Shown: positions 38,310-47,385, counted from the first letter of the stretch. The stretch is DNA of 64,000 nucleotides from Nocardioides sp. YR527 (GCF_900101045.1 NZ_FNFN01000005.1:248001-312000), one strand, 5' to 3'. Program-made: numbers and translations. Notes: generated by a model not told the origin, from the sequence alone.

Positions 38310-38989
38310 CCATCAGCGCTGGGCTCGCCGACCGCGTGGTCTCCGGAGTCAAGGACCAGATCCTGGCCGGGGACCTCGCTCCGGGCGCGAAGCTGCCCTC
38401 GGAGTCCGACCTGGTCGCGGCCTACGGGGTGTCACGGACGGTGGCGCGGGAGGCGGTCACCCGCCTGCGTGCAGAGGGTCTGGTCGAGACGTTCCAGGGG
38501 CGCGGCTCCTTCGTCCTGGCAGTGCCGGCGCCCTCGCCGTTCGCGCTGGAGTCCTCCGCGATCCGCACCCAGCACGACGTGCTCGACATGGTCGACTTCC
38601 GGCTCGGCGTGGAGTGTGAGGCGGCGGCCCTGGCCGCCGCCCACCTCGACGAGCAGGGATCGCGCGCCATCGAGAAGGCGCTCGCGGCGCTGGCTGCGGC
38701 GGATCCCGACGGCGCCGTGGAGGCCGACTTCGCCTTCCATCGCGCCGTCGCGGCCGCGACCGGCAACCGCTTCTACCTCGACCTGATGGACTCGCTGGGC
38801 CCGATGATGATCATGCTGCCCCGCACCCGGCTCGGCGACGCCTACTCGCCCAGCGATGCGCTCCACGTCGAGCGGGTGCAGCGCGAGCACGACAACGTCG
38901 CGGCCGCGATCCTCGCCGGTGACGCCGACACCGCCCGGGCCGCGATGCGGGTGCACCTGGGCAGCACCCGCCGGCGTCTGCGGCAGTGA
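38306..38989 (+). CDS. GntR-family (FCD) regulator
   Basis: FadR-subfamily regulator of 227 residues. The winged helix is in KDQILAGDLAPGAKLPSESD and VSRTVAREAVTRLRAEGLVE. The C-terminal FCD domain follows, with metal-binding residues in DFRLGVECEAAALAAA, DFAFHRAVAAATGN and VQREHDNVAAAI. It is co-translated with the galactarate/talarate dehydratase (ATGA overlap), so an aldarate is the likely effector. A matching TNGTNNNACNA site lies in front of the dehydratase. A strong bidirectional-looking terminator follows. Confidence 0.92.
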   Translation: MTISAGLADRVVSGVKDQILAGDLAPGAKLPSESDLVAAYGVSRTVAREAVTRLRAEGLVETFQGRGSFVLAVPAPSPFALESSAIRTQHDVLDMVDFRLGVECEAAALAAAHLDEQGSRAIEKALAALAAADPDGAVEADFAFHRAVAAATGNRFYLDLMDSLGPMMIMLPRTRLGDAYSPSDALHVERVQREHDNVAAAILAGDADTARAAMRVHLGSTRRRLRQ

Positions 38990-39045
38990 CCACGTCCGGA
39001 GCCACCGCCCCGACCGACACTGCCTCCTGACCCCTGGGAAAAGGA

Positions 39046-39081
39046 GAACGGGTGGCCCGGCGACAGCCGGACCACCCGTTC
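39046..39081. terminator. Bidirectional stem-loop between GntR and uronate dehydrogenase genes
   Basis: GAACGGGTGG...CCGG (39046-39060) pairs with 39067-39081 with one mismatch, giving a roughly 15-bp stem around a six-base loop. A short TCTATTTCTG run follows on the plus strand. It lies between two convergent stop codons (38989 and 39092), as a shared terminator should. Confidence 0.8.
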
Positions 39082-39091
39082 CCCATGGGGT

Positions 39092-39916
39092 CTATTTCTG
39101 TTGGTGCTCACCCAGCGGGGTGAAGCAGAACTTCCCTCCGGCCAGGCGCTCCTCGGGGCCCTGCGGGCCGTCGTCGATCGCCTCGCCGAGCAGCTCGGCG
39201 GCGAAGATCTCGGAGTCGTCCTGCGGGTGGTAGCCGATCGCCTCACCGGCCTCCAGCGACCACCAGCGCCGGGTGTTGCGGGAGATGCCCCACACCACCC
39301 GGAAGCCGGGCTCGGGAGTGGCCAGGCACGCCTCGAGGAGCCGGGCGCCGTCGTCGGGTGACATCCACGTCCACAGCGAGCGGCGGTCCCAGGGCTTCTC
39401 GAAGCACGAGCCGATCCGCAGCGCGGTCACGTCGATGCCGTATCGGTCGTGGAAGAGGCTGCCGAGCGCCTCCATCGCGACCTTGCTGACCCCGTAGTAG
39501 GTGTCCGGTCGCGGGAAGGCGTCGGCGGCAAGTCCCACGTCGGGTACGTCGTCGAGATCGTAGAAGCCGGCGGCGTGGTTGCTCGAGGCGAGCACCACGC
39601 GCGCCACCCCGGCGTCCCGGGCGGCCTCCATGACCACCCGGGTGCCGTCGATGTTCGCCGAGAGGATGTCGGCCCACGGCCCCTCGACGCTGATGCCGCC
39701 CAGATGGATGATCGCCGCGACGCCCTCGCAGGCGGCGCGCATCGCCGCCTCGTCGGTCACCGACGCCTCGATGACCTCGACGGCCTCGCCCTCGGCGGGG
39801 TCCTCGGGACGTACGACGTCGAGGAGGCGAAGCAACCGGCCCTCGCGAGCCAGGCGGGCGCGCATCAGCCTCCCGACGACGCCGTCGGCCCCGGTGATCA
39901 GGACGACATCGCTCAT
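39092..39916 (-). CDS. udh: Uronate dehydrogenase
   Basis: NAD-dependent SDR of 274 residues oxidising D-glucuronate or D-galacturonate to the aldaro-lactone. It has ITGADGVVGRLMRARL for the cofactor, LGGISVEGPWADILSANIDG, SSNHAAGFYDLDD, and TYYGVSKVAMEALGSLF with Tyr and Lys. The characteristic uronate-dehydrogenase segments are LRIGSCFEKPWDRRSLWTWM and VVWGISRNTRRWWSLEAG. It overlaps dctP by four bases and is last in the TRAP operon, linking uronate uptake with the aldarate dehydratases. Confidence 0.9.
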   Translation of the reverse strand: MSDVVLITGADGVVGRLMRARLAREGRLLRLLDVVRPEDPAEGEAVEVIEASVTDEAAMRAACEGVAAIIHLGGISVEGPWADILSANIDGTRVVMEAARDAGVARVVLASSNHAAGFYDLDDVPDVGLAADAFPRPDTYYGVSKVAMEALGSLFHDRYGIDVTALRIGSCFEKPWDRRSLWTWMSPDDGARLLEACLATPEPGFRVVWGISRNTRRWWSLEAGEAIGYHPQDDSEIFAAELLGEAIDDGPQGPEERLAGGKFCFTPLGEHQQK

Positions 39917-40962
39917 GCGGTCCGCAGCTCCTCGACGGCGGCGATGTACTCGCCCAGGTCCGAGCCGTGCTTGTCGATGACGGACCGGGTCGCCTCGCGC
40001 CAGGGAGCCAGGTCGCTGATCTCGTTGATCGTGACGCCCTCGCCGCGCAGCTTCTCCAGGTCGGCCTCGACCTGGGCGTCCCACTTCTCACGCTGGAACG
40101 GGGCGGCCTCGTCGGCGGCCTTCTGCAGCGCCTCCTGGTCCTTGGCCTCGAGCCCGTCCCAGGTGTCCTTGTTGATGAGGAGCACCTCGGCGACGCGCAT
40201 GTGCCGGTCCAGGGTGTAGTTCTTCGCGACCTCGTAGTGGGACGCGGAGTAGTAGGACGGCTCGTTGTTCTCGGCGCCGTCGAGCAGCCCGCTCTGCAGC
40301 GAGCTGTAGACCTCGCCGTAGTCCATCGGGGTGGGGGAGCCGCCGAGAGCCTTGACGAAGTCGATCTGCACCTGCGACTCCTGGACCCGGATCTTGAGCC
40401 CCTTGACGTCGCCCGGGGCCTTGATCGCCTTCTGGGAGGTGTAGAAGCTGCGGGCGCCCGGGTCGAAGTAGCCCAGGCCCTTGAAGCCGGCGCCATCGGC
40501 CTCGCCGAGCAGCTTCTTGCCGCTCTCGCTCTCCAGGAACCGCCACAGGTGGTCGGCGTCGTCGAAGAGGTACGGCAGGCTGAACAGCCCCATCGCGGGC
40601 ACGAACTCGCCCATCGGCGCCGAGCTGATCCGGGTCATCTCGATCGAGCCCATCTGCACCTGCTCGATGGCGTCGGACTCCTCGCCGAGCTGGGCGTTGG
40701 GGTAGACCTGGATCTTGATCCGGCCCTCGCTGTACTTCTCGGCCAGCTCGGCGAACTTCTTGTCGCCCAGCGTGGTCGGGTAGTCGTCGGGGTGGGTCTC
40801 GGCCAGCTTGAAGGTCTTCGAGCCATCGCCTCCGCCGCTGCCGCGGAGGGACCCGCCGCCACACGCACTGAGGGCCAGGCCGCCGGCGACCGCTGCGGCA
40901 CCGAAGGCGCCTGCCTTGAAGAGGGAGCGCCGGGCAACCGGCGTGGGGGTTGAGGTGTTCAC
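39913..40962 (-). CDS. TRAP transporter solute-binding lipoprotein (DctP)
   Basis: Extracytoplasmic substrate-binding protein of 349 residues for the TRAP system. The N-terminus combines a twin-arginine sequence (VARRSLFKAGAFGAA) with a lipobox (LALSACGGG), so it is probably exported by Tat and lipidated. The DctP fold is seen in YPNAQLGEESDAIEQVQMGS, LPYLFDDADHLWRFLES and KIRVQESQVQIDFVKALGG, where the Arg usually binds the carboxylate. GSPTPMDYGEVYSSLQSGLL completes the set. Downstream uronate dehydrogenase suggests a uronate ligand. Confidence 0.93.
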   Translation of the reverse strand: MNTSTPTPVARRSLFKAGAFGAAAVAGGLALSACGGGSLRGSGGGDGSKTFKLAETHPDDYPTTLGDKKFAELAEKYSEGRIKIQVYPNAQLGEESDAIEQVQMGSIEMTRISSAPMGEFVPAMGLFSLPYLFDDADHLWRFLESESGKKLLGEADGAGFKGLGYFDPGARSFYTSQKAIKAPGDVKGLKIRVQESQVQIDFVKALGGSPTPMDYGEVYSSLQSGLLDGAENNEPSYYSASHYEVAKNYTLDRHMRVAEVLLINKDTWDGLEAKDQEALQKAADEAAPFQREKWDAQVEADLEKLRGEGVTINEISDLAPWREATRSVIDKHGSDLGEYIAAVEELRTA

Positions 40963-41001
40963 GGTTGGTTCCTTTCCAGAGGGGGAGCTACGTGGCCCGA
41001 C

Positions 41002-42297
41002 CTATTGGCCCAGCGCATCGGGGAGTGCGAGCGAGAAGAATGGGACGTACGTGATCAGCAGCAGGACGATGAGCATCGGGATGATGAAGAGACCGACCAT
41101 CTTCATGACCTTCTCGATGGACGTACGTCCGATGGCGCAGCCGACGAAGAGGACGTTGCCGACCGGCGGGGTGATCAGGCCGATGGCGAGGTTGAAGACG
41201 AGCATGATCCCGAACTGGACCGGGTCCATGCCGAGCCCCGTGGCGACCGGCAGCAGGATCGGCGTCATGATCACGATGAGCGGGGCCATGTCCATGATCG
41301 CGCCGAGCACGAGCAGCAGCAGGTTGATCAGCAGCAGCACCACGACGATGTTGTCGGAGATGCCGAGGAGAGCGTCGGTGGCCAGCGCCGGCACCTGCAG
41401 GAAGGCCAGGAAGTAGCCGAAGGCACCCGCCGCCGCGATGATGAACAGGACCACGCCGAGGGTGCGCAGGCTGCTCTGCAGGATCGGGATCATCGCCTTG
41501 AGCGGCAGGTCCCGGTAGACGAAGAAGGTCAGGATGAAGGCGTACAGGCAGGCGATCGCCGCCGACTCGGTCGCGGTGAAGATGCCGCTGAGGATGCCGC
41601 CCAGGATGATCACCGGCATCAGCAGGCTGAGCAGTCCCTCGGCGACGATCTTCGGTACGTCCTCGAGCGGGACCAGCTCCTCCTTCGGGTAGCCGCGCTT
41701 GACCGCCACGATGTAGGCCATCACCATCAGCGACGCACCGAGCAGGAGCCCCGGGATCACGCCCGCGGTGAACAGGGCGCCGATCGAGACGCCGCCCGCG
41801 GCCATCGAGTAGATGATCAGGTTGTGGCTCGGCGGGATCATGACCGCCTGGGTGGCGCCGGAGACGGTGACGGCGACCGCGTAGTCGGTGTCGTAGCCGC
41901 GCTTCTTCATCATCGGGATCGTCACCGACCCGATCGCGGAGACGTCTGCGACCGAGGAGCCGGACAGGGCACCGAAGAAGGTGCTTGCGCCGATGTTGAC
42001 CATCCCGAGGCCGCCGCGGACCCAGCCGACGAGCAGCCCGGCCAGGGCGATCAGGCGGCGCGAGATGCCGCCCGTGCCCATGATCTCGCCACCGAGGATG
42101 AAGAACGGGATGGCCAGCAGGGCGAAGGTGTCGAGACCGGCGACCATCCGCTGGCCGACGGTGGTCAGCGGAAGGCCGATGTAGAGCGCCTCGAAGATGG
42201 CGGCCAGCGCGAGAGCCAGGGCGACCGGGACGCGGAGCAGGACGAGGACGGCGAAGCCACCCAGCAAGATGGCGATGGCAAGTGGATCGATAGGCAT
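41002..42297 (-). CDS. TRAP transporter large permease (DctM)
   Basis: Large membrane subunit of the TRAP system, 431 residues, with about twelve transmembrane helices. Typical segments are LLAIPFFILGGEIMGTGGIS, STFFGALSGSSVADVSAIGS and IPPSHNLIIYSMAAGGVSIG. The ATG at 42297 has AAGGA upstream and begins MPIDPLAIAILLGGFAVLV. It lies between dctQ and dctP on the minus strand and works with both, driving uptake by a sodium gradient. Confidence 0.94.
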   Translation of the reverse strand: MPIDPLAIAILLGGFAVLVLLRVPVALALALAAIFEALYIGLPLTTVGQRMVAGLDTFALLAIPFFILGGEIMGTGGISRRLIALAGLLVGWVRGGLGMVNIGASTFFGALSGSSVADVSAIGSVTIPMMKKRGYDTDYAVAVTVSGATQAVMIPPSHNLIIYSMAAGGVSIGALFTAGVIPGLLLGASLMVMAYIVAVKRGYPKEELVPLEDVPKIVAEGLLSLLMPVIILGGILSGIFTATESAAIACLYAFILTFFVYRDLPLKAMIPILQSSLRTLGVVLFIIAAAGAFGYFLAFLQVPALATDALLGISDNIVVVLLLINLLLLVLGAIMDMAPLIVIMTPILLPVATGLGMDPVQFGIMLVFNLAIGLITPPVGNVLFVGCAIGRTSIEKVMKMVGLFIIPMLIVLLLITYVPFFSLALPDALGQ

Positions 42298-42322
42298 GGG
42301 GAGTCCTTCGGCTTGCGGCGGC

Positions 42323-42832
42323 TCAGCCGATCTCGGCTGCATCGTCAGGCTCGGCGTACCGCTGGGTACTGATGCCGAAGACCTGGAGGACGGTGTAGAG
42401 GATGGTCATGGCTCCGGCGACCGGCATCATCAGGTAGAGGACGCTGCGGGGGAGCCCGGTGCCGGGCAGGGTCGCCGTCTGGGCGTCGATGACGAACTGG
42501 GTTCCCTGGACGATCAGGAAGAGCCCGAACCCCAGCAGCAGCACCTGGACGAACCGGTCGATCACCGACCGGAGCGTCACCGGGAACTTGTCCACCACGA
42601 AGGTGACCGCGATGTGGGCGCCCTCGCGGAAGCCGATCGCGGCACCGAGGAAGCCGATCCAGACCAGCAGGATGCGGGCCGTCTCCTCGCTCCAGCTGGG
42701 GGAGTTGCTCAGCAGCTCACGGCTGAACACCTGCCACAGCACGATGAGCAGCGTGGCGACCAGGCACAGGATGCAGAAGGCCTCGAAGACCGTGTCGACC
42801 GCGCGCCAGGCGCGCTTGAAGGTTGTGCTCAT
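42323..42832 (-). CDS. TRAP transporter small permease (DctQ)
   Basis: Four-helix small membrane subunit of 169 residues. Hydrophobic helices include FEAFCILCLVATLLIVLWQV and LLVWIGFLGAAIGFREGAHI; the latter contains the GxxxxxREGAHI segment typical of DctQ. The start at the ATG at 42832 is one base from the stop of the upstream gene (TGA-G-ATG), so translation is probably coupled. It is followed by dctM and dctP. Confidence 0.9.
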   Translation of the reverse strand: MSTTFKRAWRAVDTVFEAFCILCLVATLLIVLWQVFSRELLSNSPSWSEETARILLVWIGFLGAAIGFREGAHIAVTFVVDKFPVTLRSVIDRFVQVLLLGFGLFLIVQGTQFVIDAQTATLPGTGLPRSVLYLMMPVAGAMTILYTVLQVFGISTQRYAEPDDAAEIG

Positions 42833-42833
42833 C

Positions 42834-44024
42834 TCATTCCGTCCTCGTCGCGGCGGTGGTGGGGACCTGGGTCGCCTCGGCGAGCAGGTGCTGCCTGTCC
42901 GCGCCCGCCAAGCCGAGGTGGTAGAGGTGGATCTGGTCGATCCCGGCGTCGACCAGCGCCCGCACATGGACACCGAAGGTGTCCTCGGTGGTCGGCGGGA
43001 GAACCGTGACGTACGCGGCGGCCGCTGCCTTGCCCGAGACCGCCTCGATGAGCCGGCGCCCGGTCTCCACCGAGGCCGCGGTGGTCGGCCAGCAGAAGGA
43101 GACGACCAGGTCGACGTCGTCGGCCGTGGTCGGGGTCAGGCCCGGGCTGGCGCCGGTGGCCCAGGGGTCGGGCTGGGCGTGCAGGCCGATCTCGGTGATT
43201 TCGGGGGCGGCCTCGCGGACGGCCGCGATCACCCGGTGGCGGAGCTCGTCGGCGGCGGCGTGACGGGAGGCGAGGATCGCATCCAACGCGGTCGGGTCCA
43301 CGGTGGCTCCGGACGGTGCCGCGCCGGTCGCCTCACGCAGGGCGGCGACGGTGGCCTCCGGGTCGAGCCCGCGGGCGGTCCAGTCCTCGCGGCAGGCCCG
43401 GCAGCAGCAGATCGAGAGCAGCTCCTGGGTGGCCTCGTCGTAGGCGCCGTCGGTCTTCTCGTGGTGTCCGCCATGACCGAACCCGAGGTGGCCGCAGGCC
43501 TCCAGGATCGCCGCGGAGACCGGGGTGTCGCGGACGGCCTCGGCGGCCAGGGTCTCCGCGTAGCGGCGGACGTCCTCGTGGCGGGCGCACAGGGCGTAGG
43601 GGTAGGGCTCGCCCCAACAGTTGAGGACCGCTAGGTCCGGGTTGGCCTCGCCCAGGATCGTGGAGTGGGTCAGCACGATCCAGGCGGCGACCTCGATCCC
43701 GGCCGCGGCGAGGATCGCTGCGGCCTCGCCGAACGGGTCGCCCGCGGCGACCCAGGTCGCCGCGGGCGGCACGAGTCGCGCGCCGGCCCAGGCCTCGGGG
43801 CGCACCGGGCGGTAGAGCGCCGCGCTGCGGGCCTCGACGATCCGGTGCTCGGGGTGGAGCGGGGTCGCGGCCCGGGTGGTGTGGTAGGCCGCGGCGAGGG
43901 CGACCTTCGTGACCCCGAGGGCCCGGGCGCGATCGGCGAACGCAGGATTGCCGATCACGTCCCAGGGGTAGGCGTAGGCGACGACCGGGACGGTGCCGGT
44001 CCTGCCCGAGTCGGTCTCAGTCAC
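42834..44024 (-). CDS. Unknown 396-residue protein at the head of the uronate TRAP operon
   Basis: I do not recognise this protein by name. It starts at GTG 44024 (AGGAG upstream) and has no signal peptide or membrane segment. It opens with VVAYAYPWDVIGNPAFADRA and contains ALAAAYHTTRAATPLHPEHR, AAWIVLTHSTILGEANPDLA, EACGHLGFGHGGHHEKTDG and a cysteine cluster SICCCRACREDW. The alternating strand/helix pattern and a C-x-C-x2-C-like cluster resemble TIM-barrel glycosidase-like proteins, but this is a weak impression. It is coupled to dctQ by a one-base gap, so a role in handling oligouronides or the lactone products of uronate dehydrogenase is plausible. Confidence 0.75.
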   Translation of the reverse strand: MTETDSGRTGTVPVVAYAYPWDVIGNPAFADRARALGVTKVALAAAYHTTRAATPLHPEHRIVEARSAALYRPVRPEAWAGARLVPPAATWVAAGDPFGEAAAILAAAGIEVAAWIVLTHSTILGEANPDLAVLNCWGEPYPYALCARHEDVRRYAETLAAEAVRDTPVSAAILEACGHLGFGHGGHHEKTDGAYDEATQELLSICCCRACREDWTARGLDPEATVAALREATGAAPSGATVDPTALDAILASRHAAADELRHRVIAAVREAAPEITEIGLHAQPDPWATGASPGLTPTTADDVDLVVSFCWPTTAASVETGRRLIEAVSGKAAAAAYVTVLPPTTEDTFGVHVRALVDAGIDQIHLYHLGLAGADRQHLLAEATQVPTTAATRTE

Positions 44025-44127
44025 CGGTGTCTGCTCCTGCCAGCCAGGGGTGTGGGGCGGAGCCGAGTGTGGCCCCGGTCACAGGAGACTGTCAGGATGC
44101 GCGATTCGTGTCCAAGGCACTTATCGC

Positions 44128-44158
44128 ATCAGGCGATACCTCATGGGTATCGCCTGAT
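44128..44158 (-). terminator. Perfect 13-bp stem-loop after the enolase gene
   Basis: ATCAGGCGATACC (44128-44140) and its exact inverse (44146-44158) enclose the loop TCATG, three bases past the stop codon at 44162. It separates the tct/enolase operon from the unknown-gene/TRAP operon. No U-tract follows, so it may be a Rho-independent terminator of the actinobacterial type, an mRNA-stabilising hairpin, or an operator. Confidence 0.65.
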
Positions 44159-44161
44159 CGG

Positions 44162-45430
44162 TCACCAGCGTGAGGTGTTCGGTGTGAAGTCCGGCTCGAA
44201 GGTACGCATGTAGACGGTGTCCTCGCGGCGACGCACACCGCAGCTGAGGTACTGCTCGTGCAGCTCGCCGAGGAGATCGCGGTCGAGCTCCACGCCGAGG
44301 CCCGGACCTGTCGGCACCGCGATCGCGCCGTCGCTGAAGTCGAGCACCCCGGGGCGTACGACGTCCTGGGTCTTCCACGGGTAGTGGGTGTCGCAGGCGT
44401 ACGTCAGGTTCGGGGTCGCGGCGGCCAGGTGGACCATCGCGGCCAAGGAGACGCCGAGGTGGGAGTTGCTGTGCATCGACAGGCCCATCCCGAAGGTGTC
44501 GGTGATGCCGCCCAGCAGCGCCGACTGGCGCAGCCCGCCCCACAGGTGATGGTCGGAGAGCACGATCTGGACCGCATCGGCCGCGATCGCCGGCTTGAGG
44601 TGCTCGAAGGCGATCACGCACATGTTGGTGGCCAGAGGTACGTCGGTGCGGGCCGAGACCTGCGCCATCCCCTCGATCCCGGGGGTGGGGTCCTCGAGAT
44701 ACTCCACGACGCCGGCCAGCCGCTCGGCGACCTTGACCGAGGTCTCCGGCGTCCAGGCGCCGTTGGGGTCCAACCGCAGCGGGAGGTCGGGGAAGGCGTC
44801 GCGGAGCGCCTCGATCGCGGCGCACTCCTCGTCGGGGTGGAAGACCCCGCCCTTCAGCTTGAGCGAGCCGAAGCCCCAGCCGTCGACCAGGCGCTTGGCC
44901 TGCGCGACGATCTGCTCGGGGTTCAGTGCCTCGCCCCACGCGTCGTCCGGCTGGCCGGGGTGGCCGGCCCACTTGTAGAACATGTAGCCGCTGAACGGCA
45001 CCCGGTCGCGCACCGCGCCGCCGAGCAGGTCGCTTACCGGACGGCCTGCCTCGCGGGCGACCAGGTCGAGGCAGGCGACCTCGAAGGGGGAGTAGACGGT
45101 GTCGACCGCGGAGGAGACGTCGAGCATGCCGCCGAAGGAGGCACCCGCGCCGCCGGTCTCCTTGCCGAGTACGTCGACGACGAGCCGGCGCAGGCCGTGG
45201 GTGTCGTAGGGGTCCCGTCCGGGCAGGGCGGCGGCGACGGCGTCGAGGCGGGCGAGGTGGGTCTCGTCGGCGTACGTCTCCCCGAGGCCGACCAGGCCGG
45301 TGTCGGTGTGCAGCTCGACGATCGCGCGCAGGGCCCACGGCTGGTGGACGCCGACCACGTTGAGCAGCGGCGGGTCGGCGAACGCGACCGGCGTGACGAC
45401 GACCTTCGAGATCCGGCTCGTCCCGCTCAT
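44162..45430 (-). CDS. Glucarate dehydratase-like enolase-superfamily enzyme
   Basis: Enolase-superfamily dehydratase of 422 residues. The KxK motif is in FGSLKLKGGVFHPDEE; metal ligands are in LRLDPNGAWTPET, VEYLEDPTPGIEG and LATNMCVIAFE; the His-Asp region is MSMHSNSHLGVSLAAMVHLA followed by YACDTHYPW. It is related to but distinct from the classical GudD at 54763, which keeps [13 protein letters not shown]. It could be a glucarate dehydratase isoenzyme or act on another aldarate or lactone. It is last in the TctABC operon and overlaps the stress-protein gene by four bases. Confidence 0.82.
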   Translation of the reverse strand: MSGTSRISKVVVTPVAFADPPLLNVVGVHQPWALRAIVELHTDTGLVGLGETYADETHLARLDAVAAALPGRDPYDTHGLRRLVVDVLGKETGGAGASFGGMLDVSSAVDTVYSPFEVACLDLVAREAGRPVSDLLGGAVRDRVPFSGYMFYKWAGHPGQPDDAWGEALNPEQIVAQAKRLVDGWGFGSLKLKGGVFHPDEECAAIEALRDAFPDLPLRLDPNGAWTPETSVKVAERLAGVVEYLEDPTPGIEGMAQVSARTDVPLATNMCVIAFEHLKPAIAADAVQIVLSDHHLWGGLRQSALLGGITDTFGMGLSMHSNSHLGVSLAAMVHLAAATPNLTYACDTHYPWKTQDVVRPGVLDFSDGAIAVPTGPGLGVELDRDLLGELHEQYLSCGVRRREDTVYMRTFEPDFTPNTSRW

Positions 45431-45822
45431 GCGGTCGGCTTCACGGCGAGGACCGGCACACCGGCGTCGAGCAGGATGCGCTGGGCGTCGCTGCCCAGCA
45501 GCGCCTTGCCGACCGGCGAGCGGCGGCGCAGCCCGATCACGATCAGCCGGGCGCCGGTCGAGGCGACCAGACCGTCGAACGTCTCCACGACGTCGGCGCC
45601 GTGCGTGGTGTGGTCGACGCGAGCGCTCACCCCGGCCTCGGCGGCACGGGCGACGAGCTTCGCGGCCGCGGCCTCGTCGACGAGGTCGGTGTCCACGGTC
45701 GCGCCCCGGCGCGGGCTGTTGACGATGACGACGTCGTCGCCGCGGGCTGCCGCCTCGGCCAGGCCGGCCTCGAGGGCGGCCTCACCTACCGGTGTGGGTA
45801 CGTAGCCGATCAGGATGGTCAT
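45427..45822 (-). CDS. Universal stress protein (UspA family)
   Basis: Single-domain UspA-fold protein of 131 residues. It starts MTILIGYVPTPVGEAALEAG and ends with the nucleotide-binding region LIVIGLRRRSPVGKALLGSD followed by ILLDAGVPVLAVKP; the G-2x-G-9x-G(S/T) motif is partly kept. It sits between tctA and the glucarate dehydratase-like gene. Usp proteins are often found next to TctABC permeases, possibly as regulatory subunits. Confidence 0.88.
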   Translation of the reverse strand: MTILIGYVPTPVGEAALEAGLAEAAARGDDVVIVNSPRRGATVDTDLVDEAAAAKLVARAAEAGVSARVDHTTHGADVVETFDGLVASTGARLIVIGLRRRSPVGKALLGSDAQRILLDAGVPVLAVKPTA

Positions 45823-45834
45823 GGTGTGCCTCTC

Positions 45835-47373
45835 TCAGCGGGTCGGGGTGTCGACGTTGTCGCGCTCGGCCGGGGCCTCGGCGACGGTGGCGGCCTTGCG
45901 CCGGCCCAGCATCGCCTTGGCGGCGGGCCAGAGGGCGACCAGCACGAAGGCGGCCAGGATGGTGCCCGAGATCGGGCGGGTGAAGAACCCGGTCGGGTCA
46001 CCGTCGAAGATCAGCATCGAGCGGCGTACCCCGTCCTCCACGATCGAGCCCAGGACGAAGGCGAGCACCATCGGTCCGGGCTCGAAGCCCACCTTCTTCA
46101 TCAGGTAGCCGATCAGGCCGAAGACGATCATCACGAAGATGTCGAAGGTGGAGTTGTTGATCGTGTAGACGCCCAGGATCGTGATCAGCGCGGTGATCGG
46201 GGCCAGGATCGCCGGCCGCACCCGCAGGATGCGTACGAAGATGCCGACCAGCGGGATGCTCAGGACGAGCAGGATCAGGTTGCCGATGTACATCGAGTTG
46301 ATGACGCCCCAGAACAGGTCGGGGCGCTCCTCGACCAGCTGCGGACCGGGCGAGATGCCGAGGATGAGCAGGGCACCGAAGAGCATCGCCATCGACGCGT
46401 TGGCCGGGATGCCGAGGGTCAGCAGGGGGATGAACGAGGAGGTCGCGGCGGCGTTGTTGGCGGTCTCGGGAGCCGCGACGCCCTCGATGGCACCGCGCCC
46501 GAAGCGCTCGGGGTGCTTCGAGATCCGCTTCTCAGTGGCGTACGCCGCCAGGGAGGACATCACCGCGCCGCCACCGGGCAGCACACCCAGGACGAAGCCG
46601 ATCACCGAGCCGCGGCCGATCGCGCCCGAGGACTGCTTGAGGTCCTTGCGGGAGGGCCAGATGTTGGCCACGGCGGCGGGTACGTGGGGCTTGCCGTGCC
46701 GCTCCTCGAGGTTGTAGAGGATCTCGCCGACGCCGAAGAGACCCATCGCGACGACCACGAAGTCGATGCCCTCGGTCAGCTGCAGGCTGCCGAAGGTGAA
46801 GCGCTCGGCGCCGCTGAAGCTGTCCCGGCCGATCGTGGCCAGCAGGAGGCCGAACGCGGCGGCGATCATGGCCTTGAGCTTGTTGCCGTTGCCGATGGTG
46901 GCGACGAGCAGGACACCGAGCAGGGCCAGGGCTGCGTACTCCGGGTCACCGAAGTTGAGCGCCCAGCCGGCGATCAGCGGCGCCACCAGGGTCAGGCCCA
47001 GGATGGAGACGGTCGCGCCGACGAAGGAGCCGATCGCCGCAATGCCGAGAGCGGTGCCGGCCTTGCCCTGCTTGGCGAGGGCGAAGCCGTCGAAGACGGT
47101 GACGACCGATGAGGCCTCACCCGGGAGCCGGAGCAGCACCGAGGTGATCGTGCCTCCGTACTGGGCGCCGTAGTAGATGCCCGCCAGCATGATGATCGCC
47201 GAGACCGGGTCGATGCTGTAGGTGATCGGCAGCAGGATGGCGATCGTGGCCGCCGGCCCGAGGCCGGGGAGTACGCCGATCAGCATGCCGATGAGCACGC
47301 CGATCAGGCAGTAGAGCAGGTTCTGCGGTTCGGTGACGAGCCCGAAGCCGTCGAGGAATGCGTTGACGTCCAC
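45835..47373 (-). CDS. tctA: Tripartite tricarboxylate transporter large permease (TctA)
   Basis: Large membrane subunit of 512 residues with about twelve helices. It shows the TctA N-terminal signature VLPGLGPAATIAILLPITYS, then MLAGIYYGAQYGGTITSVLL with GEASSVVTVFDGFALAKQGK, and mid-protein VLGVLPGGGAVMSSLAAYA. It carries out substrate translocation for the TctC-bound acid. Gene order on the minus strand is tctC-tctB-tctA-usp-enolase. The LysR gene at 49095 reads divergently and is the likely activator. An aldarate such as glucarate is the probable substrate. Confidence 0.95.
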   Translation of the reverse strand: MDVNAFLDGFGLVTEPQNLLYCLIGVLIGMLIGVLPGLGPAATIAILLPITYSIDPVSAIIMLAGIYYGAQYGGTITSVLLRLPGEASSVVTVFDGFALAKQGKAGTALGIAAIGSFVGATVSILGLTLVAPLIAGWALNFGDPEYAALALLGVLLVATIGNGNKLKAMIAAAFGLLLATIGRDSFSGAERFTFGSLQLTEGIDFVVVAMGLFGVGEILYNLEERHGKPHVPAAVANIWPSRKDLKQSSGAIGRGSVIGFVLGVLPGGGAVMSSLAAYATEKRISKHPERFGRGAIEGVAAPETANNAAATSSFIPLLTLGIPANASMAMLFGALLILGISPGPQLVEERPDLFWGVINSMYIGNLILLVLSIPLVGIFVRILRVRPAILAPITALITILGVYTINNSTFDIFVMIVFGLIGYLMKKVGFEPGPMVLAFVLGSIVEDGVRRSMLIFDGDPTGFFTRPISGTILAAFVLVALWPAAKAMLGRRKAATVAEAPAERDNVDTPTR

Positions 47374-47385
47374 TGGGGGCTCCGC

